DNA of 13,668 nt from Acidimicrobiaceae bacterium (lineage in GTDB: Bacteria > Actinomycetota > Acidimicrobiia > Acidimicrobiales > Palsa-688). How positions within the stretch are numbered: position 1 is the first letter of the stretch; each line of letters opens with the position of its first letter. A program made the position numbers and the translations under genes. This document shows positions 5,079 through 12,918 of this stretch, one piece after another. The notes beneath the pieces were generated by a model. That model was not told the origin of the DNA and did not search any database. It saw nothing but the letters and a program-made list of their open reading frames with translations. Location: positions 1-13,668 of the forward strand of contig PMLI01000327.1 in assembly GCA_003158835.1 (NCBI GenBank), in the 5' to 3' direction.

Positions 5079-8000
5079 ATGGTGACGGCGCGCCCGCCCG
5101 GCACGGGCACATCCCTCCCAAGCATCGGTGAGCTCCTAAAGGTGACCGAGGTCGAGACGGTCGTCCGCCTCGATGGCCCGGGTGGGCGGATGGCCGAACT
5201 TGTGCTCACCGGTGACGTGGCGTCGGCGCTGGAGGACGTGCTGGCGGCCGCTTCGGGTCCTAGCGGGGCCGGCTTCTTCGTGGTTGGCCCGTTCGGGTCG
5301 GGCAAGTCCCACTTCCTTTCAGCCGTGGGTGAGCTGATGACCGGGACGGCGGAAGCCCCGAGCAGCTGGGTGGCGACCTTACGGGGAGCTGCCGCGGCAG
5401 CGAGGCGTTCGTTGCCCGTACGGGTGCCGCTCGTCGACTACCGGGCGGAGGCGGCGCTGGAAGACGTCGTGCGTACCCGGGCATGGCGCGCCCTCGGCCT
5501 GAAGGAGCCCGCTGGGGGTGCGGACAGGTTTGAGTCCTGGGACACCGTGCTCGCCGCCGCCAAGCAGAGCGGCCAGGACGGCCTCGTGCTCCTCTTGGAC
5601 GAGGCGAGCGAGTGGCTCCGGGCCAAGCGCGGCCCGGAGCTGACCGAGGACCTGCGCTTTCTGCAGTTCCTCGGTGAATGGTCGAGGGCTCGGCCCGTCC
5701 TTGTGTTGGCGGCGCTCCAGGAGAGCATCGAGGAAGTAGCCAACGTGAGCGAGCGCGAGCTGGCCCGTATCCGGGACCGTTACCAGGGCGTGCACTTGTC
5801 CATGCGCCACGTGGAGGACCTGGTGCGAGGGCGGCTGGTGCGCCTCGAACCGGGAGCAGAGCGCTGGGTGGACCAAGTCGGGAAAGAAATGGCCGTCTCT
5901 TTCCCGGGCGCGCCGGTTGACCCCCGGCGCCTGGCCCGTTGCTACCCCCTCCATCCAGGGACTCTCGACCTGCTCGAAGGCCTGAAGTTCCTGTTGTCGC
6001 AGAACCGGGGCGTCGTCGACTTCGTCTACCGCCAGGTCCGGGCGGACCTGGGACAGCCCTGCAATGCCCTCGTTACTCCCGACCGCATCTACGACCACTT
6101 CAGCGACCGGCTCCGCGAGCGGCGCGAGTCCGCTCGCCTGGCCGACGCCGTGGTGCCGTACTACGAGCGGGCGGCAGCGGAGATGTTCGACGAACCCGAC
6201 CGTGCCATTGCGATGCGGACCGTGAAGCTGCTCTGCCTGCTGGCGGCCTCGCCCTTGGAGCGACCCCGTAGTGCCGCCGAGCTGGCGGCCATGCTGCTTG
6301 CCAAGGTCAGCGACCTGGAGCCCGCCGCCAACGTCGCCTACCTCGAGGGCGTCGTCCTTGGCCCGCTGGTTGCCCGGGGGGCCTACGTCGTAGCCGGACC
6401 GGGCGTGCCGACCACTTACTCGGTCGAAGTGGGGGCCGATGCGGCCGTGGCCCTCGAGGCTCGGGTGAGCTCGGTCCGGACCGAGCTCAACCCGGCGGAC
6501 CGGCGCATGGTGGCGACTCTCATCGAGCTCGGCGCTACGCCAAACTTGCCCCTCGACCTGATGGGCAAGGTCGGCTTCGCCCGCCGCGAGCTGCTCTGGC
6601 AAAACACCCTGCGTCTGGTAACGGTCGGGTTGGCCCGGGTCACCGACATGACGCCGCCCGAGGTCGAAAAGCTCGTCTCCCAGGCCCGCGGGTGCGGTGC
6701 GGAGGGTGCCCTCGTCGTGGCCGAGCCTGAGCTCGGTGACGGCGAGGACCTTGGGCCCAGGGCGCGGGCGCTGGCTGGCCCGACTGAGCGCGTGGCGATC
6801 TGGGCTCCCGCCCCGCCTGCGCCGGAGGAGGTCGAGGCCCTGGCCGATTTGCACAGCCGGCGCCTGGTGAGGGAGCAGGCCCTGTCAGAGGGGCGCTCGG
6901 AACTGGTGGAGCTGCTCGACCGCTCCCGCGAGGCCGACGGCGCCCGGGCCAGGGAGATCCTGCGCCGGCTGTACTTCTCGGGCACCGTGGTGGCCGGCGA
7001 GGGCCCTGCCTCGGAGAAGCCTGACCTGCCGTCCCTGGCCGGGCTCTCGTTCGACCGCCAGCTCCCGAGCTTGGTAGGCCCCCTGCTTTCACGCCTCCAC
7101 CCTGCGCACGCCCGCGTCGCTCCCCGCGGCGAGCTGGTCGGCCAACGCTACCTGCGCCAGCTTGTGGTTGAGGTCATCGCTGCTGGTCGGCTGGGTAGTG
7201 CCGGCCTGGAACGGGGTGGGTTGCGCGCTCTGGTCGAGGGTTACCTGGTCCCCCTGGGCCTGGCCCGGGTGCGAAAGGACGGGATGGCCATGGCCCCCGA
7301 CCCGGCTCGCAGCCCGGCCGTGGCGGAAGTCCTCCGCCTGGTGGGCGACGGTGGGCCCGTTCCCGCTCTCGACGTGGTCGCCGCGCTGGGGGACGGCCCG
7401 CTCGGCTTGACCGAACCCGAGGCCCTGCTCGTGCTCAACGCCTGTGCCCAGGCTGGTCTGGTGGAGCTGTGGCGAGGGCGCAAGAAAGTGGCCGAGGTCT
7501 TCCTGGCCCTGACCGGAGCGGACCGGCTCGGGCCGGGGGAGCTGGTGGAACCGGCCCTGCGCGAGGCGGTAGCGGCGTTGTCGCCCGTCGTCGCCGGGCC
7601 TGGGCCGTTCGACCCCTGGACCTCCAGCACCCAGCGTGACGCCTGGGAGTACGCCCAGGCATGGCTGCAGGCTCGCCGGGAGGAGGTCGGCCAGGTCCGC
7701 TCCGGCCTGGCGCAGCTGGAGGAGGTCCCGGCGCTGGCCGGGGCCGACAGCTCGGCCGTTCGCGCCGACCTGCGCGCGGTCCAGGCCGTGCTCGACGCCT
7801 GCGCAGACATAGGTTCTCCGGCTCAGGGCCTGCGGGCGGTGGTCGGGGCGGAGGCCGACGTGGCGGGCGGTCCCGGCGAGCTGGTAGCAGCGGGGCGCCG
7901 CCTGGGAGCGCTGGCGAGGTTCCTCCGTGACGACCTGCGCCGGGTCGAGGAGGCCGCCTCGTACCTGACCAGCCCCGAACTCGTCCTGCCTGAGGCTGAG

Positions 8001-10343
8001 GAGCGATTGCGCTCCTTGCGCTCCGACGTCCTCGGCCTGTTCCCCGACCTGTTGCGCCTGGTGGCCGAGGACCGCCTGGGTGAGCTGAGCAGCGCCCACC
8101 GCGAGTTCCGCAGCGCGTATGTGGCCGCCTACCAGCAGGCCCACGACCAGTACCACGACGCCGTCACGCCCGCGGCCTTGAGCCAGGTCAGGGACAGCGC
8201 CGTCTACCGGGCTTTAGCGGCGATCTCAGGAGCGGGCGCGCTGTCCGTGCCCGATGACCGTGTGAAGGTCGACCGGATGCTGGCCGCGGCCGCCCCGGCC
8301 CCGTGCGCGCGCCGGGCCGAGCACGAGCTGTCCTGGAAGCCCAGGTGCGCCTGTGGCTTCGCCCTGGGGGACCCTCCGCCCCGTCTCGATGCCGAGACCG
8401 TCCTGGAGGTGGCGGCGCGGGGGCTCAGCGAGCACCTGGCCGAGCTGTCGGGCCCCACGGTCTCGCGACAACTGGACGACGCCGCTTCTCACCTGGAGGC
8501 GCTGGGCCGGGAGCAGTTGGCGCAGGACCTGCGCCGCCTGGCCGAGGTGGCCTCAGTCCCCGAGAGGGCAGACCCGCTCGCCGTGGCGAGCCTGGTGGGC
8601 CAGGAGCTGCAAACGGTGCTCAGGGACGTGCTCTCCGGTGGCCAGCTGATCGTGACCCGTGACCTGGCTCCGTTGCGCGAGGACCTGATAGGCCGGCGCT
8701 ACCCCAAGCGGCGCCTGGTCGAGCTGCTGGCGGCTTGGGTGGACCCGGACGCCTCGATGCCTCCGACCGGGTTCGTCGAGGTGGTCGACTCCTCGGAGCC
8801 ACGAGCAGCCGGGTCACCGGGTGTGGCGGCGGCACTGGTCGGCGGGCCGGCACAAACGCCGGCCATGGCCCGCTCCCCGGTGGCGGTAAAAGGGCGGCCG
8901 GAAGCGCCGAGTGGCTCGCCGACAGTTGCGTTGCTCCGGGCTCGCTTCCCTGAGCTGGCCGCCGCTCTCCCCACCCAACAGGCAGCCGACGCCTTCTGGC
9001 TGGCCGCGTGGTGGGCAGGGCACCCTGGCGCGCCCACTTGGGTCCCGCGCCGCCTGGCCGAAGAGCCACGCCTGGCGCAAGCGGCCGAAGCTGCCCGCGC
9101 TGACCTCGGTGCGCTCGGCGAACTGGCCGACCTCGACGTTCGGTGCGGGCCGGACACCGTCCTCGGCGGTCAAGTCGAGGTGGCCCTCGGCCTTTCGTCG
9201 GCGACGCTGCCCCAGGTTTACTCGGTGCTCACTTCGGAACGCCTGCTGCGCTTCCCCCTGGCGCTGGCGGCCGAACAGATCGTGCGCCGCCTCCCGGCCG
9301 ACTGGCAGGCAGTCAGCCGGATCGAAAGCCAACAACCTCCCCAATCGGGCGTCGCCCGGATCTCGTCGAACCACTTCCTGGTCGGGCCGGACGAGGTGGT
9401 GGCGCTCGGGTACCTGCTCGAGGCCTCGGGCCACCTCGCCGAGACCGAGCGCCGCCTGGCTGGCGCCACGTGCGCCGAGCTCGTCGGGGACCTCTACCCC
9501 GGTCACATCGCTCCGGTGGCCGAGCTGGTCAGCCGCGCCTCGCTGGCCACCGCAGGCCGTTCGGCGTTGGGCCCAGGTGCGGTCGAGGTCTTCCGGTCCG
9601 GTGCGCATAAGCTGCTGGCGGCCGCTGACGCTGCCTTTTCCGGCTACGCCGCGGCTGGTTTCCCCGGTTGCCTGCTCGTCTCGGACATCGGCCGAGCGCT
9701 GATCGACCCATTACTTGCCTCTCATGGGCGAGTGGCCGTGGTGTTGGTTGACGCCATGCGAGCCGACGCCGGCGGGCTCGTCGCAGCAGGACTGGCCCGT
9801 GCCTTGCCTTCGCGTAAGCTCGACTGGCATTGGGCGGTCGTGCCTGCGCCCACCCGCACCGCCGAAGCTGTTGCCGCTCTTGCCCTGGGCCGGCCCGTAC
9901 CGGCGGGCTCTGTCGCTGCCCCGTACCTTTCGGCCGAGGACGATGACACTGGCGGTAAGGGCAGGGGAGGGACTGCCCCGTTCGGGCACTTGGGCTACGA
10001 AGTTGCCTTGCTGAAAGGCGCCGATCGCGACTACCGGGCCGAGCAACTGCGCGAGCTCTGGGCCTCGGGCTCGCCCGTGATGGTGGCCGTGGCTTCAGTC
10101 CTCGACGAGCGCCTTCACCACAGCTCTGTGGAGCTGGCGGTGCTGCTCGACGACGCCACCCGCACCATAGGGCAACGGGTGCTGGCGTCGCTCGTGGCAT
10201 TGCCTTCGTCGGTGCCGGTCGTGCTCATGGCGGACCACGGTTTCAGGGAAAACCCAAGTTGGGGCAAGGGGCCCGAAGGCCGTTACGTGCACGGCGGGAC
10301 TTCTCTGCAGGAGTGCGTGGTACCCGTGGTAGTCGCCTCATAG
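5079..10343 (+). CDS. BREX-like fusion: BrxC/PglY/DUF6079-type ATPase + PglZ domain
   Basis: A 1754-residue protein without breaks. The N-terminus is a P-loop ATPase with Walker A GPFGSGKSH (70-78), Walker B LVLLLDEAS (169-177), an SERELARIRDRYQ segment (224-236), then YPLHP (289-293) and LSQNRGVVDFV (306-316), as in large BrxC/PglY/DUF6079 ATPases. The middle (about 330-1236) is helical, with a possible zinc site C1076/H1082/C1090/C1092. A Pro/Ala/Gly-rich linker spans about 1237-1280. The C-terminus is a PglZ domain: VVLVDAMRAD with D1558, PTRTAEA with T1592/T1594, ADHG with D1719/H1720, and H1738 in VHGGTSLQE. In BREX and Pgl phage defence the ATPase and PglZ are separate proteins; here they are one chain. 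No methyltransferase gene lies nearby. The start has no clear ribosome site and probably depends on coupling to the TPR gene. Domain calls are from motifs seen by eye. Confidence 0.88.
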   Translation: MVTARPPGTGTSLPSIGELLKVTEVETVVRLDGPGGRMAELVLTGDVASALEDVLAAASGPSGAGFFVVGPFGSGKSHFLSAVGELMTGTAEAPSSWVATLRGAAAAARRSLPVRVPLVDYRAEAALEDVVRTRAWRALGLKEPAGGADRFESWDTVLAAAKQSGQDGLVLLLDEASEWLRAKRGPELTEDLRFLQFLGEWSRARPVLVLAALQESIEEVANVSERELARIRDRYQGVHLSMRHVEDLVRGRLVRLEPGAERWVDQVGKEMAVSFPGAPVDPRRLARCYPLHPGTLDLLEGLKFLLSQNRGVVDFVYRQVRADLGQPCNALVTPDRIYDHFSDRLRERRESARLADAVVPYYERAAAEMFDEPDRAIAMRTVKLLCLLAASPLERPRSAAELAAMLLAKVSDLEPAANVAYLEGVVLGPLVARGAYVVAGPGVPTTYSVEVGADAAVALEARVSSVRTELNPADRRMVATLIELGATPNLPLDLMGKVGFARRELLWQNTLRLVTVGLARVTDMTPPEVEKLVSQARGCGAEGALVVAEPELGDGEDLGPRARALAGPTERVAIWAPAPPAPEEVEALADLHSRRLVREQALSEGRSELVELLDRSREADGARAREILRRLYFSGTVVAGEGPASEKPDLPSLAGLSFDRQLPSLVGPLLSRLHPAHARVAPRGELVGQRYLRQLVVEVIAAGRLGSAGLERGGLRALVEGYLVPLGLARVRKDGMAMAPDPARSPAVAEVLRLVGDGGPVPALDVVAALGDGPLGLTEPEALLVLNACAQAGLVELWRGRKKVAEVFLALTGADRLGPGELVEPALREAVAALSPVVAGPGPFDPWTSSTQRDAWEYAQAWLQARREEVGQVRSGLAQLEEVPALAGADSSAVRADLRAVQAVLDACADIGSPAQGLRAVVGAEADVAGGPGELVAAGRRLGALARFLRDDLRRVEEAASYLTSPELVLPEAEERLRSLRSDVLGLFPDLLRLVAEDRLGELSSAHREFRSAYVAAYQQAHDQYHDAVTPAALSQVRDSAVYRALAAISGAGALSVPDDRVKVDRMLAAAAPAPCARRAEHELSWKPRCACGFALGDPPPRLDAETVLEVAARGLSEHLAELSGPTVSRQLDDAASHLEALGREQLAQDLRRLAEVASVPERADPLAVASLVGQELQTVLRDVLSGGQLIVTRDLAPLREDLIGRRYPKRRLVELLAAWVDPDASMPPTGFVEVVDSSEPRAAGSPGVAAALVGGPAQTPAMARSPVAVKGRPEAPSGSPTVALLRARFPELAAALPTQQAADAFWLAAWWAGHPGAPTWVPRRLAEEPRLAQAAEAARADLGALGELADLDVRCGPDTVLGGQVEVALGLSSATLPQVYSVLTSERLLRFPLALAAEQIVRRLPADWQAVSRIESQQPPQSGVARISSNHFLVGPDEVVALGYLLEASGHLAETERRLAGATCAELVGDLYPGHIAPVAELVSRASLATAGRSALGPGAVEVFRSGAHKLLAAADAAFSGYAAAGFPGCLLVSDIGRALIDPLLASHGRVAVVLVDAMRADAGGLVAAGLARALPSRKLDWHWAVVPAPTRTAEAVAALALGRPVPAGSVAAPYLSAEDDDTGGKGRGGTAPFGHLGYEVALLKGADRDYRAEQLRELWASGSPVMVAVASVLDERLHHSSVELAVLLDDATRTIGQRVLASLVALPSSVPVVLMADHGFRENPSWGKGPEGRYVHGGTSLQECVVPVVVAS

Positions 10344-10585
10344 TCCCGCTTCGGACCGGACCAGCCATAAGCACAGGTCCCGACTGTGACTGGTCAAGCG
10401 GCACCGCTGTTAGGGCGACCCCTCTGCGGGGGCCCGGTCAGACACCGCGGGGTCAGGCGACGGTATTTAGCTGAGGAGCACAAGGAACGTGAAGACGGCT
10501 GAAGGCCTCGCGAAGGGGCTTTAGTCCGTGGTCGAGGTTACAAGATCCGCTCCGCAAAGCCACGCTAGGTGACGATAAGGGAGGT

Positions 10586-10912
10586 ATGGCCAACCTCTCG
10601 GAACAGCACAGGCCGCCCCCTGTGGCGTTGGCCCGGTGCCCGCACGCCCCAGCTGTAGCTGTGATGGTCCAACTCGAAGGTGTCCAGGGTGAACGTCTTC
10701 AGCGGTTCTCGTGCGGGACATGCGGGCGCGGGTGGTGGGAAAGTGACGGCGGCGTCATCGACCTGAGACAGGCGGTTGGCACGATGCGGGAAATGGCTCT
10801 CGGCCAGCACAAGCGAAGGACGCCTGTCATGACTTCAAAACGCCAGATGGCAGTGGCGGCCGTAGCCCAGCAAGAGGCACAAACACGGGCACGGGCGTGT
10901 CGACAGTGGTGA
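10586..10912 (+). CDS. Small cysteine-containing protein with a zinc-ribbon-like motif
   Basis: A 108-residue protein. A first ARCPH (Cys18/His20) is followed at 43-46 by CGTC inside RFSCGTCGRGWWESDGG, which resembles half of a treble-clef or zinc-ribbon knuckle. The C-terminal third is basic and Ala/Gln-rich without a clear fold. GGGAGG lies directly before the ATG; the spacing is unusually short. The gene is 242 nt after the fusion gene on the same strand and 85 nt before another small Cys-rich gene. Function is unknown; such small zinc-binding proteins are often DNA- or protein-binding accessories. Whether it belongs with the core operon cannot be told from the sequence. Confidence 0.6.
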   Translation: MANLSEQHRPPPVALARCPHAPAVAVMVQLEGVQGERLQRFSCGTCGRGWWESDGGVIDLRQAVGTMREMALGQHKRRTPVMTSKRQMAVAAVAQQEAQTRARACRQW

Positions 10913-10942
10913 CTGGCGCCAGATCCCCGGAGGTATCCAGCC

Positions 10943-10972
10943 AGGTGAAGGTGGCCTAGAAAGTATTCACCT
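10943..10972. promoter_or_regulatory. Inverted repeat upstream of the second small zinc-finger gene
   Basis: AGGTGAA and TTCACCT are exact reverse complements separated by 16 nt, ending 25 bp before the ATG at 10998. The geometry suits an operator for a dimeric regulator or a leader hairpin. Confidence 0.35.
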
Positions 10973-10997
10973 TAACTGCCACCGAGGAGGAGGAGCT

Positions 10998-11369
10998 ATG
11001 TCTGCTATCACCACGGTCGACGCCGGCCGCGCCGTGCGCGCCACGGTTGACGGGTTCGAATCTAAGCGCTTCACGCGTCATCGCGCCAAGGACCTCTTGC
11101 GCCAGGTCGGAACGCGCCACGGCATCCCTACGTCCGTGTTGGACGACAGCTACAAGGGCACGGTGCAGAGCATGGCCCGTGACCTGGTGGACAACATCGG
11201 GGTTTGGTGCCCAGTGTGCGGGCACAGGCTCCAGCAATGCTCTTGCCAGATAGGGCGAAACCACGGTAATCGGCTTTTCGGTACAACGTCTCATGAAGGA
11301 TTCCCATACGCAGTTGTGCGGAACGTGGCTCACCAGCCCAGTGGGGTAGGGGCTTGTCTGCGCGCTTGA
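10998..11369 (+). CDS. Small protein with C-terminal four-cysteine zinc-finger motif
   Basis: A 123-residue protein. Residues 1-68 are polar and probably helical (VRATVDGFESKRFTRHRAKD, then SYKGTVQSMARDLVDNI). Then comes WCPVCGHRLQQCSC with cysteines at 71, 74, 81 and 83, a C-x2-C-x6-C-x-C arrangement typical of structural zinc binding. The tail after residue 86 looks unstructured. A long purine-rich ribosome site (GAGGAGGAGGAG, 10984-10995) ends 2 nt before the ATG and supports this start. The stop lies one base from the stop of the convergent diguanylate cyclase gene. I do not recognise a named family; nucleic-acid binding is a guess from the basic N-terminal part. Confidence 0.65.
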   Translation: MSAITTVDAGRAVRATVDGFESKRFTRHRAKDLLRQVGTRHGIPTSVLDDSYKGTVQSMARDLVDNIGVWCPVCGHRLQQCSCQIGRNHGNRLFGTTSHEGFPYAVVRNVAHQPSGVGACLRA

Positions 11370-11370
11370 C

Positions 11371-12288
11371 CTATGCGAGGACGGTTCGGTCCCGGCCGTT
11401 GGTCTTGGCAGCGAGCATGGCCATGTCGGCGCGTCGCACGAGGTCGTCGGTCGCTTCGCCTGGTCCGGCCAGTGCCACGCCGATGCTGAGGGTGACTCCT
11501 ACCCGGTCGCCCCCGTTTTGGGCCCATGTGCTTGCTACCAGGTGCCGAGCGCGCTCGGCCAGGTTGAGGGCGTAGTCGGCCTCGCCGGCGGTGGCGACCA
11601 CGAGGAACTCTTCGCCGCCCCATCGACCCACTGCGTCGCCGGAGCGGGTGCAGCCTCTCAAGGTGGCGCTGACCAGTCGCAGGACCCGGTCGCCAACGTC
11701 GTGGTTGTAGGTGTCGTTGATCCGCTTGAAGTGGTCGATGTCGGCGAACAACACCGCGTAGGGGTAGCCATAGCGAACTTGGTCACCGCGTCGCTGGCGT
11801 AGGACCTGGGTGAGCATGCGGCGGTTGGCGATGCCGGTCAGGGGGTCGGTGAGCGCCTGGCGTTGGACATCGTTGAGACGATCCGCCAGCATCTTGTTGC
11901 GGCTGTCGTCGTGGAACACCTCAACGGCTCCGGTGATGTTCCCGTCGGGGTCGGCCAGCGCCGCGGCGCGCGCGGCGACAGGAACTCGGTGGCCGTCGTG
12001 GTGGTGGAGGAACGCCAGCATGTCGTGGGGCTGTCCATCACCGATGGTGGCCAACAGCGGGCAGCGGGACGTGCACAACGACGCGCCCTGGTGGTCGACG
12101 TGGTTGAGGATCCCGTCCCGGCAGCGGTGCCCGACCACCTCTTCGGCCTGGTAGCCGGTGAGCTGCTCGGCCGCCGGGTTCCAGTACGTGATCCGGCGTT
12201 GGCGGTCCACCACGTAGACGGCCTCGCTTATCGCCGCCAGGAGGGCCTCGGCGGATGGAACGTACCTGGCGGGGTGTTGACCGGCCAT
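11371..12288 (-). CDS. PAS-GGDEF diguanylate cyclase
   Basis: A 305-residue protein that should make cyclic di-GMP from two GTP. A PAS sensor domain occupies about 14-130 (AVYVVDRQRRITYWNPAAEQ, then TGYQAEEVVG), with cysteines 56, 72 and 76 around ILNHVDHQGASLC. The GGDEF domain follows: LTDPLTGIANRR (146-157), DIDHFKRIND (183-192) and the catalytic GGEEF at 224-228. An RxxD inhibitory site (RSGD, 215-218) lies exactly five residues before GGEEF, so product inhibition is expected. No membrane segments, so cytoplasmic. The frame is open to an ATG at 12354, but I chose 12288 because GAGGTGATC sits just before it at good spacing. It converges with the small zinc-finger gene and shows no link to the core system. 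Confidence 0.92.
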   Translation of the reverse strand: MAGQHPARYVPSAEALLAAISEAVYVVDRQRRITYWNPAAEQLTGYQAEEVVGHRCRDGILNHVDHQGASLCTSRCPLLATIGDGQPHDMLAFLHHHDGHRVPVAARAAALADPDGNITGAVEVFHDDSRNKMLADRLNDVQRQALTDPLTGIANRRMLTQVLRQRRGDQVRYGYPYAVLFADIDHFKRINDTYNHDVGDRVLRLVSATLRGCTRSGDAVGRWGGEEFLVVATAGEADYALNLAERARHLVASTWAQNGGDRVGVTLSIGVALAGPGEATDDLVRRADMAMLAAKTNGRDRTVLA

Positions 12289-12291
12289 GGC

Positions 12292-12300
12292 GATCACCTC
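12292..12300 (-). promoter_or_regulatory. Ribosome binding site that decides the cyclase start
   Basis: GAGGTGATC on the minus strand matches the 16S anti-Shine-Dalgarno complement over nine bases, immediately before the ATG at 12288. It favours this start over the ATG 66 nt upstream. Confidence 0.65.
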
Positions 12301-12487
12301 ATCGGAGTCCTTCGGCACAATCGGCATGGCCCCCGCAGAGCCGAAAGACCCCAAAGCAAATCGCCGACTTCCTCAACACCCTCGGATTGACCGTCCATGA
12401 CACAACCGACGCCTGCCCCCGGTGAGAGCTCCCGTTGTCCACGGGGTGGCAGCGACAACCGCCCTGGCGGGCCACACCGCAACGCGG

Positions 12488-12515
12488 TTGTCCTCACGCC
12501 CCGTTGCTGTACCCT
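12488..12515 (+). promoter_or_regulatory. Sigma70-type promoter, leaderless, of the small gene at 12522
   Basis: TTGTCC (12488-12493) and TACCCT (12510-12515) are separated by 16 nt. The ATG at 12522 follows the -10 box after 6 nt, and no ribosome site is present. Confidence 0.5.
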
Positions 12516-12521
12516 GCGGAC

Positions 12522-12863
12522 ATGGCGCTTATCGGCAAAAAAACGGGGACCATCCCGAGTGGTATCGGCCTCGTAATGGGCAATGTCAACCCGCTGTCAG
12601 ATCCCAAGATGCGGATGTTCGTACGATCGGCTGTGGCGGGCGACTACGGGGCCGTCCAGGACGCTCACGCCCTCGCCGAAAGCTTCCTACCGTCCGGCTC
12701 GGAGCTGTGGCCCTGGTGGCTCGACGGGGTGGAGAGCCTGGCGCGAAGTGGCGACCAGGACCTGGGGCTGTTCGTCAGGTTCACCCGCGACGTCGCCGGC
12801 ATCGCCCCGTGGGGCAACCTCCCGGTGACCGCCCGCCAGCGACTTCGTGCCCTTGGCGGCTGA
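12522..12863 (+). CDS. Hypothetical protein, 113 residues
   Basis: The frame is open from 12435, but the promoter and the 6-nt distance to ATG 12522 favour a leaderless start there, giving a protein beginning MALIGKKTGTIPSGIG. It is soluble and mixed in composition, with AVQDAHALAESFLPSGSELW, a Trp-rich patch (LWPWWLDGV) and a C-terminal stretch GIAPWGNLPVTARQRL. No cysteine cluster, signal peptide or membrane segment is seen and I do not recognise a family. A hairpin 17 nt after the stop closes the unit, so it is probably monocistronic. It lies directly before the truncated AbiE copy. Confidence 0.6.
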   Translation: MALIGKKTGTIPSGIGLVMGNVNPLSDPKMRMFVRSAVAGDYGAVQDAHALAESFLPSGSELWPWWLDGVESLARSGDQDLGLFVRFTRDVAGIAPWGNLPVTARQRLRALGG

Positions 12864-12879
12864 GCGCCGCACTAACTGC

Positions 12880-12902
12880 GGTGCCGTTAGGAACACGGCA
12901 CC
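12880..12902 (+). terminator. Hairpin terminator after the small hypothetical gene
   Basis: GGTGCCGT and ACGGCACC form a perfect 8-bp stem around a 7-nt loop (TAGGAAC), 17 nt after the stop codon. No U-tract follows, so this is a GC-type terminator candidate. Confidence 0.55.
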
Positions 12903-12918
12903 AACCGACAAGTACCGA

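Noticed and set aside
5379..8156. Long minus-strand open frames (491 and 355 codons) opposite the fusion gene
   Set aside because: They arise from high-GC codon bias on the antisense strand; their translations are Gly/Arg/Gln-rich without motifs, while the plus-strand frame carries clear ATPase and PglZ motifs.
10489..10524. Twelve-codon GTG frame, possible leader peptide before the small zinc-finger genes
   Set aside because: Ribosome-site spacing is poor, codon content suggests no attenuation logic, and no alternative hairpins are clear.
10344..10585. Possible riboswitch or terminator in the gap after the fusion gene
   Set aside because: Only short 4-bp GC stems are visible and no known riboswitch core could be recognised.
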